Shown here piece after piece: positions 27,304 to 36,193 of a stretch of 64,000 nt of DNA; position 1 is the first letter of the stretch, and every line of letters begins with the position of its first letter. The notes beneath the pieces were generated by a model, which saw only the letters and a program-made list of their open reading frames with translations, had not been told where the DNA came from and searched no databases. A program made the position numbers and the translations under genes. Source of the stretch: Janthinobacterium sp. TB1-E2 (GTDB taxonomy: Bacteria > Pseudomonadota > Gammaproteobacteria > Burkholderiales > Burkholderiaceae_D); NCBI RefSeq assembly GCF_036885605.1, contig NZ_CP142523.1, positions 1,860,001 to 1,924,000 on the forward strand, in the 5' to 3' direction.

Positions 27304-28446
27304 ATGCAGAGAATTCCTTCGAATACGTCAATTTGGCTCAACGTAATGCGTGCGTTGGCTGCCCAAGCTGTTGTTATCGGGCATGCCAATTACCTCTTCT
27401 TTGACCACGCGGAAGGCACAGGTGGTGCGCTTGCATGGCTGGTGGGCCTGTGCAGTTCCGGAGCCCACAAAGCGGTCATCATGTTTTTTGTCATGAGTGG
27501 TTTCCTGATTGGCGGGCCAGTCATCGAGGCAATGCGATCACAACGCTTCGATTCGTTCAAGTATTTCATCGATAGATTGACCCGATTGTGGATAGTGATC
27601 CTTCCCGCCTTATTAATGACAGCCTTGCTCGATGGACTGGCCTTCAGCTACGGTGGAGGAGAAGCTTTGCTGGCCAGCCGCACTCCATTTTTTCCTGAGT
27701 GGTGGAGCAGCTTGGAACCGGATTCTATCAAGACATTTGTACTAAATGCATTCTTCATGCAAATGATTATCGGTTTTCAGTATGGGACGAATCTTTCGCT
27801 ATGGAGTATTTCCAATGAATTCTGGTATTACCTCTTATTGCCGGCGGTCTTCGGTATATTTGTTTTCAAGAGAAATATAAAAGTTTTATGCGTGCTTTTG
27901 ACTCTTTTTATCGGTTTTCTTTTTATTTATTCGGCAAAACCAAATGATGAGGGGAGGCCGTTGACCTATTTTATGATGTTTGTAATTTGGATGATGGGGG
28001 CGGCTGCTTATTGTTTTTACGAAAATATACGGCGGCGTTACCTCGCGGCTTTTTTTCTTGTTGTCGCATTTTTTATGTTTATTGTTTTTAAACGTATTTA
28101 CCCAGACGCCCTTGGTTATGATTTCGCGCTTGGTTTTTTTACGGTTTTCCTTGTTATGATATCAAAGGATATTCCTGCAAATTATCTGAAAAGAATATCC
28201 GATTTTTTTTCCGGCTACAGCTTTTCTTTGTATGCACTACACCTGCCATTGACTTTTTGCCTCATGAGTTTCGATCCTCAGCTGGCGTTGCCACAGCCTA
28301 TTCGCTACGATACGGTGCTGCGTTTCACGCTGTATCTGTTAGCCATTAATGGTGCATCGATTCTCCTATGGGCCCTAACCGAGCGGCACACGGCTGCGGT
28401 GAGACGGTTTGTGTTTGCAAAACTGATAACCCCGCGCGTTGCCTAA
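27304..28446 (+). CDS. Second acyltransferase family 3 membrane protein
   Basis: This 380-residue membrane protein is distinct from the preceding one but of the same superfamily: NVMRALAAQAVVIGHANYLFF (His region), KAVIMFFVMSGFLIGGPVI and FIDRLTRLWIVILPALL, then about nine helices. It is among the most AT-rich genes here (24 of 60 bases are G or C in 28021-28080). It likely adds another acyl group to the polymer. No good Shine-Dalgarno sequence is seen ahead of ATG 27304, so translation may be weak. Confidence 0.83.
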   Translation: MQRIPSNTSIWLNVMRALAAQAVVIGHANYLFFDHAEGTGGALAWLVGLCSSGAHKAVIMFFVMSGFLIGGPVIEAMRSQRFDSFKYFIDRLTRLWIVILPALLMTALLDGLAFSYGGGEALLASRTPFFPEWWSSLEPDSIKTFVLNAFFMQMIIGFQYGTNLSLWSISNEFWYYLLLPAVFGIFVFKRNIKVLCVLLTLFIGFLFIYSAKPNDEGRPLTYFMMFVIWMMGAAAYCFYENIRRRYLAAFFLVVAFFMFIVFKRIYPDALGYDFALGFFTVFLVMISKDIPANYLKRISDFFSGYSFSLYALHLPLTFCLMSFDPQLALPQPIRYDTVLRFTLYLLAINGASILLWALTERHTAAVRRFVFAKLITPRVA

Positions 28447-28858
28447 GATTGGATATGTGCTCTTTTCATATTTTATGCTCTCAGAGTATGTGGTTAGTCG
28501 CTGTGGAATATGTGGTGAAATATGTAAACATTTTCATTAAGTTATCATTTTCCATTCGCCGCATTTAATTTATCTTGAAATATTTCATCAGAAATAAAAT
28601 TTTCTTATAATGTTTTGTTTGTTGCAATTGTTGTGCTGAAGTTTTTTATTTTATCCCTTGTTATGACTATTGTTGGCTTCGGACAACGCCATAATCTTAT
28701 ATCCGGTGTATAGTTGGGCGATTAAGAAGCAGGTGAAATAGCGCTTAGATGCTAATGCATGAAGATTATGCGGTTTGTATTTTATGCGGCAGCCTGACAG
28801 GCCCGATGCGGCGATATCGCTTCCTGTAGCATCCGATTGTTTTTTGTAGGAGCCAATA
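28447..28858. other. 412-bp AT-rich intergenic region
   Basis: No gene or strong promoter is evident. The first about 200 bases are very AT-rich. A 10-bp palindrome GCGATATCGC lies at 28811-28820, about 38 bp before the next start codon, and AGGAG lies just ahead of ATG 28859. The gap suggests that the secreted lyase gene downstream has its own promoter. Confidence 0.6.
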
Positions 28859-31117
28859 ATGGTTAATCATAAGTTATTTTTTTCGGTTGGCCTTGGGCTG
28901 GCGCTGAGTGTGATGGCTGGATCCAGCCAGGCTGATTGGGCCGAGTCGAAAGAGGTGTTCATTGTCCGGCCTGCGCCTGTCGATCGGCAGATACAGGCGC
29001 AAAACCCGCCTGCGTTTGCGTGGGCACAATATCCGGGTACAACTGCGCCCCCGTCCTATGTTGTTGAAGTTCAAAAGAGTGGTGTCGTGTTTGCCACTTA
29101 CACGACCAAGCGTACCTTTTACCTGCCGACGACGGCATTTGGTGCCGGCCAGTACAGCTGGCGCGTGCGTCCCAGTACCAATACCGATTGGTCGACGCCA
29201 CGCACCTTTTCGATTGATAGCACTTCACAAACGTTCGAAGTACCTGACAACGAGTTAATCAGGAGCAAAGTGCTGGCGCATCCTCGCCCTCGCCAGCAGC
29301 GCGCAGATTTCCTGCCGTTGAGTGCATGGACGCCGGCCATGCGCACAGCGCGCGGGGCTGCCCTGACTCGGCTTACGGCACAGGTCAACAGTCTCATGCC
29401 GGGTGGCACCCGTGCGCTGGCCGCGCCATCGGATTCACTTTGGCCAGTGACGACAAGCACGCCATCCGCGGCGCGCACGGCGTATGTCACTCAGGTTTCT
29501 CAAGCCATAGGTAGCGCAACCAACCAAATGTTGGGTGCGGCACTGTTGTATCAACTGACAGGTGAAAACAAGTATCTGCAGGAAGCACTGACACGTGGTG
29601 ATCAGTTGGCAGTACTTGATCCTGCGGGCATGACCAGTTATGTCAATCATGATATGGCGACACGCAGCATCATGTTGACATTGGCTAAGTCCGCGGACTT
29701 GCTATCGGTCGAGCTGAACAAGGATCCGCAGCGTAAAGCACTCTGGATGGCGGCCATTACTGCGCGGGTCACTCCCATGTATGCTGATCTGATCAAAAAT
29801 AATTACAGATTAGATCAAACCCCCTTCGATGCTCATGGCGTGATAGCGCTCGGCTATCTGGCAGTGATTTCCACGCTCACGATGGGTGATATCCCTGCTG
29901 CAACTACCTGGTTTGATTTCTCTTTCCGTTCCTATGTCAACGCGGTGTATGCCTGGAGTGGTCCCGAGGGCGGCTATGCCAATGGTACCTCCTACGCAAT
30001 GTTTAATACTGAGTATGCCCTGCAGTTATGGCAGCCGATGGCTGAAGCGACTGGAGTGAATATTTTCACCAAGCCGTGGAGTAATGGTTTTGCGCGTTAT
30101 CTGATGCATTTCCTGCCGCCAGGTGCGCCAGGACAGGTATTTGGCGATCAGCATGAGGGTGATATCTATAATTTTGTATTGAAGGGTTTTGCATCGCGCT
30201 TCAAGACACCTCAGGCTGCCTGGTATGTCAAGAATATCGTTGGCGAAGAGGCCGATCTGACTTTGTTTCAGGCGCCTTATCCTCTGCCTGTTGAAACAGT
30301 GACTGAGGCGCCTGTGCCGCCACCCAATGCTGCCCTGTATCCAACTATCGGTTGGGTAGCCATGCATAGTAATCTGGCGGACCGTGCTCGTACGTCCGTG
30401 TACTTCAAATCCAGTCCCTATGGTTCCTATAATCATGGCCATGGCGATCAGAACTCGCTGGTGATCGATAGTGGCGGGCGCCGTCTGCTGATTGAGTCCG
30501 GATATGAGGACTTTTATTATTCGCCGCTGGTCATGTCTTGGTATCGCCAGACCAAATCGCATAATGCCATTACGTTCAATAATGGCGTAGGCCAGCTAAT
30601 CAACGATAACGTCAATAACCTGAGCCGAAATGGCAAGATCACGGCATTTTCGACGACCCCGACGTTGGATTATGCAGCCGGTGATGCGACACCAGCTTAT
30701 GGTGGAGCGTTGACTTCGGCGGTGCGCAAGGTATGGTATTTGCGTGGACAAGACGCGGTGGTGGTGGTGGACAAGCTATCCGCGCCAACAGCGTTGTCCT
30801 TCGAATGGAATCTGCATGCGGGCGGACCGATCGCCAAGGAGAGTGCAACCGCCGTGAAGATTACCAAAGTTGATCGTACCCTGTGCATTACTTCATTGGG
30901 CGGCGAGGCCAATAGCTACCAGCCACGCTCGGGGCCACCGCCAGCCCCAGGTAAAATCGAAGATCATGGTGCCTTTGTGAAAACGGGTGTTGCGCAGACT
31001 GGCGAATTCATTGTTTTGCTCGATGTCGGCTGCAAGCGTCCGAAGACTACTTTAACCACCACGGCCACTGGCAAGCAGTTGGTGGTTGGAGGACAGACGA
31101 TCATGATTACGAACTAA
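28859..31117 (+). CDS. Secreted heparinase II/III-type lyase with N-terminal DUF4962-like region
   Basis: This 752-residue protein starts with a clear signal peptide (residues 1-25, AGSSQA|DW). An N-terminal beta-sandwich (NPPAFAWAQYP, YVVEVQKSG, QYSWRVRPST) precedes an alpha/alpha toroid (residues about 130-480). The C-terminal heparinase II/III beta domain has the motif PYGSYNHGHGDQNSLVIDSGGRRLLIESGYEDFYYSPL. Such enzymes cleave uronic-acid polymers by beta-elimination. Lying among EPS genes that include algD, it may trim or depolymerise the polymer outside the cytoplasm. A strong terminator follows. Confidence 0.82.
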   Translation: MVNHKLFFSVGLGLALSVMAGSSQADWAESKEVFIVRPAPVDRQIQAQNPPAFAWAQYPGTTAPPSYVVEVQKSGVVFATYTTKRTFYLPTTAFGAGQYSWRVRPSTNTDWSTPRTFSIDSTSQTFEVPDNELIRSKVLAHPRPRQQRADFLPLSAWTPAMRTARGAALTRLTAQVNSLMPGGTRALAAPSDSLWPVTTSTPSAARTAYVTQVSQAIGSATNQMLGAALLYQLTGENKYLQEALTRGDQLAVLDPAGMTSYVNHDMATRSIMLTLAKSADLLSVELNKDPQRKALWMAAITARVTPMYADLIKNNYRLDQTPFDAHGVIALGYLAVISTLTMGDIPAATTWFDFSFRSYVNAVYAWSGPEGGYANGTSYAMFNTEYALQLWQPMAEATGVNIFTKPWSNGFARYLMHFLPPGAPGQVFGDQHEGDIYNFVLKGFASRFKTPQAAWYVKNIVGEEADLTLFQAPYPLPVETVTEAPVPPPNAALYPTIGWVAMHSNLADRARTSVYFKSSPYGSYNHGHGDQNSLVIDSGGRRLLIESGYEDFYYSPLVMSWYRQTKSHNAITFNNGVGQLINDNVNNLSRNGKITAFSTTPTLDYAAGDATPAYGGALTSAVRKVWYLRGQDAVVVVDKLSAPTALSFEWNLHAGGPIAKESATAVKITKVDRTLCITSLGGEANSYQPRSGPPPAPGKIEDHGAFVKTGVAQTGEFIVLLDVGCKRPKTTLTTTATGKQLVVGGQTIMITN

Positions 31118-31156
31118 GAAGTCCCGGTTATAGGCCAAAGATCCTTTATTCGTTGT

Positions 31157-31186
31157 AAAAAAACCTGCTGCGGCAGGTTTTTTTTT
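31157..31186 (+). terminator. Rho-independent terminator after the secreted lyase
   Basis: Stem CCTGC (31164-31168) and GCAGG (31173-31177) with loop TGCG, extended by A-T pairs, and a run of nine T after the stem. The A-rich 5' side would allow weak function in the other direction too. Confidence 0.9.
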
Positions 31187-31374
31187 ATGTGCGAATGAGG
31201 AATGGTAATGCAAGCGAAAGTGGGGAAGAGGCGAGATTTTTTTGTCAATGAAACTAACTTTTTTGTTAATTATTTACCTTGGCGCGGGTATGATATGCCT
31301 GTTCTTTGAGATCGATGGCCGCGTAGCTGCCATCGATCTTTCTTCAGCGTCTTTCATTGACGGGCTTATATGGG

Positions 31375-32607
31375 ATGTTTGCCTTGAAATCACACAAAGT
31401 ATTTCGATTATTACAACTTGTACCTGAACCCTTGCCAACCTTCCGTGTCGATGTGGCCACCCTTTTCGGTAAATACCTGCCGCTTCATGGCGTGATATGT
31501 GACATTGTTGGGCGGGCTGGCAAGGGGGAGCTGGTGGAAGGTGCTTATATGACACAGGTGCGCCCCGCCGAATATTCCGGTCGCTTGCGCCGGGAGTGGG
31601 CATTTTTCAAGCTGTGCCTCGGCCGTGTATTGGCGACCAGTAAAAAGCAGTGTGACTTGATCCAGGTGCGAGATATGGTCTCCATCGGTCTGCTGACGAT
31701 GCTTATGGCCCGTTGCAAGGGTATCCGGTTTGCATATTGGGTATCATTTCTGATGAGTGAAGGACGCATCGCGCGTGCCCGATCCTCAATTGCCGCTGGC
31801 AGGGGCAAGCGCTACTACATCGTGTTGCTGAAGGGGCTGGTTGAACGCTTTCTGCTGTACAAATTTGTGCTGAAATGGGCAGACCATGTTTTTGTGCAAA
31901 GTGAAGCGATGAAGCAATTGATGGTGGAACGAGGTATTGCTATAGATAAGATCACGGCCGTACCGATGGGTGTCGACATGGAAATGCTGCATGCGGATGC
32001 ATTGGCGCCACGCCGCCTGGCCGGCTGGGAAGACGTTCCCGTGCTCGCTTATCTCGGCACGCTGGACAGTTCGCGCGAGCTGACTGTGCTGCTCGATGCG
32101 CTGCTGCTTCTGCGCCGCCGCCAGCCATCGGCACGCTTGCTATTCATCGGCGATTCGCCGACGGCATCCGATGTGCCCGCCTTGATGGCTTACGCGGCGC
32201 GCCTTGGTATTGCCGATGCCATTCATGTGACGGGCTGGCTGCCGTCGCTGCAGGCGCTGGCCCTGCTGCGTGGCGCCGACGTGGCGCTTTCCTATGTGCC
32301 GCGCGGCGCGCTGTTCGATTACAGTTCGCCAACCAAGCTGCTCGAGTACCTTGCGCTGGGCATGCCTTGCGTGGGCAATGACAGTCCGGATCAGGAAAAT
32401 GTGTTGCGCGCCAGCGGTGCCGGCTACCTGGCGGCCAGCACCGCCGAGGCGATGGCGGAGCAGATCGGCGTCATTTTTGCCGACCTGCCTGCCGCCCGTC
32501 TGCTTGCGGCCGCTGGCCCGGCCTTTATTGACGAACAGCGCAGCTACCGGGTTCTGGCCAGCCGCCTCGCCGCCGTGTACAAAGAAGGCGTTGCTCAAAA
32601 GCCATAA
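31375..32607 (+). CDS. Glycosyltransferase family 4-type protein
   Basis: This 410-residue GT-B fold protein has an N-terminal acceptor domain with a long basic helix region (residues about 60-160). The C-terminal donor domain begins near VPVLAYLGTLDSSRELTVLLDALLLLRRRQPSARLLFIGD and contains VTGWLPSLQALALLRGADVALSYVPRG and PTKLLEYLALGMPCVGNDSPDQENVL, the E-x7-E-like nucleotide-sugar site. ATG 31375 is chosen over TTG 31357. It follows a strong terminator, so it probably begins a new transcript. From about base 32,000 the GC content rises again. Confidence 0.82.
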   Translation: MFALKSHKVFRLLQLVPEPLPTFRVDVATLFGKYLPLHGVICDIVGRAGKGELVEGAYMTQVRPAEYSGRLRREWAFFKLCLGRVLATSKKQCDLIQVRDMVSIGLLTMLMARCKGIRFAYWVSFLMSEGRIARARSSIAAGRGKRYYIVLLKGLVERFLLYKFVLKWADHVFVQSEAMKQLMVERGIAIDKITAVPMGVDMEMLHADALAPRRLAGWEDVPVLAYLGTLDSSRELTVLLDALLLLRRRQPSARLLFIGDSPTASDVPALMAYAARLGIADAIHVTGWLPSLQALALLRGADVALSYVPRGALFDYSSPTKLLEYLALGMPCVGNDSPDQENVLRASGAGYLAASTAEAMAEQIGVIFADLPAARLLAAAGPAFIDEQRSYRVLASRLAAVYKEGVAQKP

Positions 32608-32692
32608 TATTGTAACAATTCTGTGCACTGCAGCAAAATGCTAGGCGATGTCGCTATGCTATGTGATAATGTTTTTTTGAAAATGTTTTCTG

Positions 32693-33682
32693 ATGATTCA
32701 AATAATCCTTTCTCAAGCTGGCGGCTACCAGGACGTTGTCGCCTATCTGCAGCAGCAGGGGGCCCACGTCAGTAACATGGGGCCGGAACGTGGCCGTGGC
32801 TCGTCGTTTCGCGGAAAACTGTCGATCCTGGCAGCCATGGTGTCGCCCAAGCTGTGGGGCGTGCGCAAGCTGTGGGGCAGCGATGATATCGTGCTGCTGA
32901 TCGGTTGGCAGGCGCTACCCATCCTGGCGATGATACGCTGCGGCCTGGTGAAGCGCCCGCGCAAACTGCTGGTGATGGCGTGTTTCGTCCATTCGGTGCG
33001 GGCGCGCCGTGGTCTCAACCTGCTCTGGCGCGCACTGCGCTTCCCCGGAATGGGCTTTATCGCCTTCTCGAAAGGGGAGGGGGATAATTTGATCCAGGCC
33101 GTCGGCATGGCGCCGCAAGACGTGTATTTTCACCTGTGGCGGCAGGAACTCTATGGTTTTGGCGGCGCTGCGGCAGCGGTCGAGGGCGACTATGTGTTCG
33201 CCGGCGGTTATTCCAACCGCGACTATGACTTGCTGTTGCAGGCCATGGCGGGCGTCAGCGCCCCGCTGGTGGTGGTGGCTGCGGAACGCAATCATGTCTC
33301 CGTGCCGGCGCAGTCGCGCATGACCCTGCACCTCGATTTGCCGGAGGCGCAGTTCGAGAGCCTGCTTGCCGCCAGCCGCGTGGTTGCCATGCCCTTGAAA
33401 AGCCAGGGCGAGGCCTGCGGGCAAAGCGTGCTGTTGCGGGTGTTACGCAACCGCAAACCGCTGGTGGCGACGCGCCATGAGGCGATCGAGGCTTATCTGG
33501 GCAGCGATTATCCGGGCTTCGTCCCGCATGACGATGTCGAGGCCATGCGCGCGACCCTCGAGCGTGCCGTCGAGGACGCCACATTCCGGAAAGCATTGAG
33601 CGATGCGATCATGCAAGCTGAATCCCGCCTGGCCAAGGTCGGCAGTCCAGGTGAAGAAATACATCGTTTCCTGCTGAGCTGA
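32693..33682 (+). CDS. Probable glycosyltransferase (GT-B fold)
   Basis: This is a 329-residue protein with no signal peptide. The N-terminal half contains DDIVLLIGWQALPILAMIRCGLVKRPRKLLVMACFVHSVRARRGLNLLWRALRFPGMGFIAFSKGE, consistent with a GT4-like acceptor domain. The C-terminal half has YVFAGGYSNRDYDLLLQAM and PLKSQGEACGQSVLLRVLRNRKPLVATRHEAIEAYL, reminiscent of donor-binding segments. Overall similarity is weaker than for its neighbours. Its position between glycosyltransferase and CapK genes supports a role in assembling the repeat unit. Confidence 0.65.
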   Translation: MIQIILSQAGGYQDVVAYLQQQGAHVSNMGPERGRGSSFRGKLSILAAMVSPKLWGVRKLWGSDDIVLLIGWQALPILAMIRCGLVKRPRKLLVMACFVHSVRARRGLNLLWRALRFPGMGFIAFSKGEGDNLIQAVGMAPQDVYFHLWRQELYGFGGAAAAVEGDYVFAGGYSNRDYDLLLQAMAGVSAPLVVVAAERNHVSVPAQSRMTLHLDLPEAQFESLLAASRVVAMPLKSQGEACGQSVLLRVLRNRKPLVATRHEAIEAYLGSDYPGFVPHDDVEAMRATLERAVEDATFRKALSDAIMQAESRLAKVGSPGEEIHRFLLS

Positions 33683-33734
33683 TGCCTTCCATTCCACTCC
33701 TATCGGATACCCCGTTGCGGGAGCCATTGTGACT

Positions 33735-35078
33735 ATGTCTTCAATCAAGAACGAACTGCGCTTCGGCATGCGAGCCATGTTGCGCGATAATTTTTTGTTG
33801 CGGCGTGCCATGGACCGCCTCGCTGTACATGAGCGCATGAGCGTCGACGAGCTGTCGCACTATTCCCAGCTGCGCCTGCATGCGAGCATGCGGCACGCCA
33901 TACGAACGCTGCCGCATTACGCGGCCATGCCGACCGGTTTTACGCCAGCCCAGGCGGCACAGGTATTGCGCGAGCATTTTCCCGTGATCGAGAAGGCGAC
34001 CCTGCTGGCGCACCGCGCCGCGCTGTACCCGCATCTGGGCCGCAAACGGCCGTGGCAGGCGGCTGGCCAGACCAGTGGCACGACCGGCACGCCGCTGACG
34101 ATTTTTCGCAGCATGCAGTCGGTGCTGATGGAAAATGCCTTCATCCAGCGCCACTGGAGCTGGTCCGGCTACACGCCCCAGGTGACGCGCGCCACCCTGC
34201 GTGGCGACATGGTGGCCGGCATCAACCAGACCAGTCCGCCATTCTGGTTCTGGAACCGCTATAACCGCCAGTTGTTGCTGTCGTCGCGGCACCTGACCGA
34301 GGCGCATGCCGATGCGATCATCGATCGCCTGGAACAGGCGGCGCCTGCCATGTTGCAAGCCTATCCATCGACTGCCTACACGCTGGCCGGCTTCTTGCAG
34401 CGGCGAGGACGCCGGCTATCCATTCCGTATGTCTTTACGGCATCGGAACCGCTGTATCCGCATCAGCGTGCATTGATCGTCGAGCGCCTGGGCGCCACCA
34501 TCATGGATATGTATGGCATGGCGGAGCGCGTGGCGTTCGCTACCGAATGCGAACATGGAAACATGCATTTGAACAGTGATTATTCGCATGTTGAAATCCT
34601 GGACGAGCATGGCGAGGCAACGGACGGAGAAGGCTTCGTGGTGGGAACGACTTATCATAATCTGGCCATGCCGCTGCTGCGTTACCGGCTCAGCGACCGG
34701 ACCCGCTGGAAGCCCGGCCGCTGCGATTGCGGCAGGCCCTTTCCCATGATCGAGCCCGTTACCGGCAAATTTGAGGACAGCATCACCGGCAGCGGCGGTG
34801 CGGTGATCAGCCCATCGGTCCTGACGTTTGCCTTCAAGGGCGTCGACAACATCCTCAAGTCGCAAGTGGCGCAAGTGGGTGCTGCGCGCTGGGAAGTGCG
34901 CCTGCTGCCCGGCCCCGCCTTTTCCGACAGCGACAAGCGCAAGCTGCTCGACAATATCCATACCATGGTCGATTCCGGCGTCAGCGTGGATGTGGTACTG
35001 AAGGTGGACTTGCCCAATACGGCGGCGGGGAAATTCCGTTGGGTGGTCAATGAGACGAGTGCCCGGGCAAATGGCTAG
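33735..35078 (+). CDS. CapK/PaaK-like adenylate-forming enzyme
   Basis: This 447-residue protein of the phenylacetate-CoA ligase-like superfamily has the nucleotide motif AGQTSGTTGTPLTIFRS near residue 115. TASEPLYPHQRALIVERLGATIMDMYGMAERVAFATEC and LPLLRYRLSDRTRWKPGRCDCGRPFP follow, like the acyl-adenylate core. CapK homologues occur in capsule and EPS loci, but their substrate is not established. It may activate an acid for transfer to the polymer. ATG 33735 is chosen over GTG 33729. Confidence 0.78.
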   Translation: MSSIKNELRFGMRAMLRDNFLLRRAMDRLAVHERMSVDELSHYSQLRLHASMRHAIRTLPHYAAMPTGFTPAQAAQVLREHFPVIEKATLLAHRAALYPHLGRKRPWQAAGQTSGTTGTPLTIFRSMQSVLMENAFIQRHWSWSGYTPQVTRATLRGDMVAGINQTSPPFWFWNRYNRQLLLSSRHLTEAHADAIIDRLEQAAPAMLQAYPSTAYTLAGFLQRRGRRLSIPYVFTASEPLYPHQRALIVERLGATIMDMYGMAERVAFATECEHGNMHLNSDYSHVEILDEHGEATDGEGFVVGTTYHNLAMPLLRYRLSDRTRWKPGRCDCGRPFPMIEPVTGKFEDSITGSGGAVISPSVLTFAFKGVDNILKSQVAQVGAARWEVRLLPGPAFSDSDKRKLLDNIHTMVDSGVSVDVVLKVDLPNTAAGKFRWVVNETSARANG

Positions 35079-35122
35079 CGCCCCGCCGGCTGGCGGAAAA
35101 TGACAAAATTACCGGATTCGAC

Positions 35123-36193
35123 ATGAAAAAAATTCTGATGGTCGGCACCAGCCTGAGCACCATGGGCGGCATTGCCGCCGTGGCGCGCGTGTACGAGGGC
35201 GCCGGCCTGTTCGAGCGCTATCGTGTGCATTACCTGGCCACGCATTGCGATGGCGGACCCATGGCCAAACTGCGCATCATGCTCTGGGCCTATGCGCGCT
35301 TCCTGGGTATGCTGCTGAGCGGACAGGTGGGCCTGATCCACGTGCATGTCGCCTCGCACGCGAGCTTCTGGCGCAAGTCGGGATTTTTCCTGCTGGCCTT
35401 CCTGTGCCGCGTGCCCAGCATTGTGCACTTGCATGGCGGCGGCTTTGCCGCTTTTTACGAGCGGCAGTGCGGTCCCTTGCGGCGCGCCTATATCCGCTAC
35501 ATTTTCAATCATGCGTCGCGCGTGCTGGTATTGTCGAGCGGCTGGCAGGCCTGGGTGCGCGGCATGAGCCGCAATCCGCATGTCGAGATCATGTTCAATC
35601 CCGTGTCCTTGCCGCCCATTGCCGCGCCATGGTCTGCGCGGCAAGCGGGAAGCGTGTTGTTCCTGGGTAAACTAGGCCAGGCCAAGGGGGTAGATGACCT
35701 GCTGCAGGCATGCGCCGAATTGACTCAGCGTTGTCCATCGCTGCACCTGGCCTTAGGCGGCGATGGCGATCGTAGTGCCGTGCAGCAACAGGCCGATGCG
35801 CTGGGGGTGGCGCCGCACGTCGACTTGCTGGGCTGGGTACAGGGCGAGCAAAAGACGCGCCTGCTCAATAGTTGCCGCATCTACGTCTTGCCTTCGTATT
35901 TTGAAGGCTTGCCGATGAGCATTTTGGAGGCGATGGCCTGCGGCGTGCCCGTGATTGCCACGGCGATCGGCGGCATTCCCGAGGCAATACAAGATGGGGT
36001 GGAGGGATACCTGCTCGCGCCCGGCGACGTCAAGGGACTTGCCGAGCGGATCGCACGCTTGCTGGAAGACGATGCGCTGGCGCAAAGAATGGGCGCTGCG
36101 GGACGCAGCAAGGTGGAACGTCAGTTTTCCACGGCGGCGGTCTTGCCGCGCCTGGAACAAATGTATACCGACTTGGGGTTGAATGCCGTATGA
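35123..36193 (+). CDS. Glycosyltransferase family 4 protein
   Basis: This 356-residue GT-B enzyme begins KKILMVGTSLSTMGGIAAVARVYEGAGL, the glycine-rich acceptor loop. It has the C-terminal donor site SVLFLGKLGQAKGVDDLLQACAEL, LALGGDGDRSAVQQQADALGV and YFEGLPMSILEAMACGVPVIATAIGGIPEAI, with the E-x7-E pair. It should transfer a sugar from a nucleotide donor, with retention, to the growing repeat unit. Its stop overlaps the start of the heparinase-type gene (ATGA), tying lyase and transferase expression together. Confidence 0.88.
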   Translation: MKKILMVGTSLSTMGGIAAVARVYEGAGLFERYRVHYLATHCDGGPMAKLRIMLWAYARFLGMLLSGQVGLIHVHVASHASFWRKSGFFLLAFLCRVPSIVHLHGGGFAAFYERQCGPLRRAYIRYIFNHASRVLVLSSGWQAWVRGMSRNPHVEIMFNPVSLPPIAAPWSARQAGSVLFLGKLGQAKGVDDLLQACAELTQRCPSLHLALGGDGDRSAVQQQADALGVAPHVDLLGWVQGEQKTRLLNSCRIYVLPSYFEGLPMSILEAMACGVPVIATAIGGIPEAIQDGVEGYLLAPGDVKGLAERIARLLEDDALAQRMGAAGRSKVERQFSTAAVLPRLEQMYTDLGLNAV

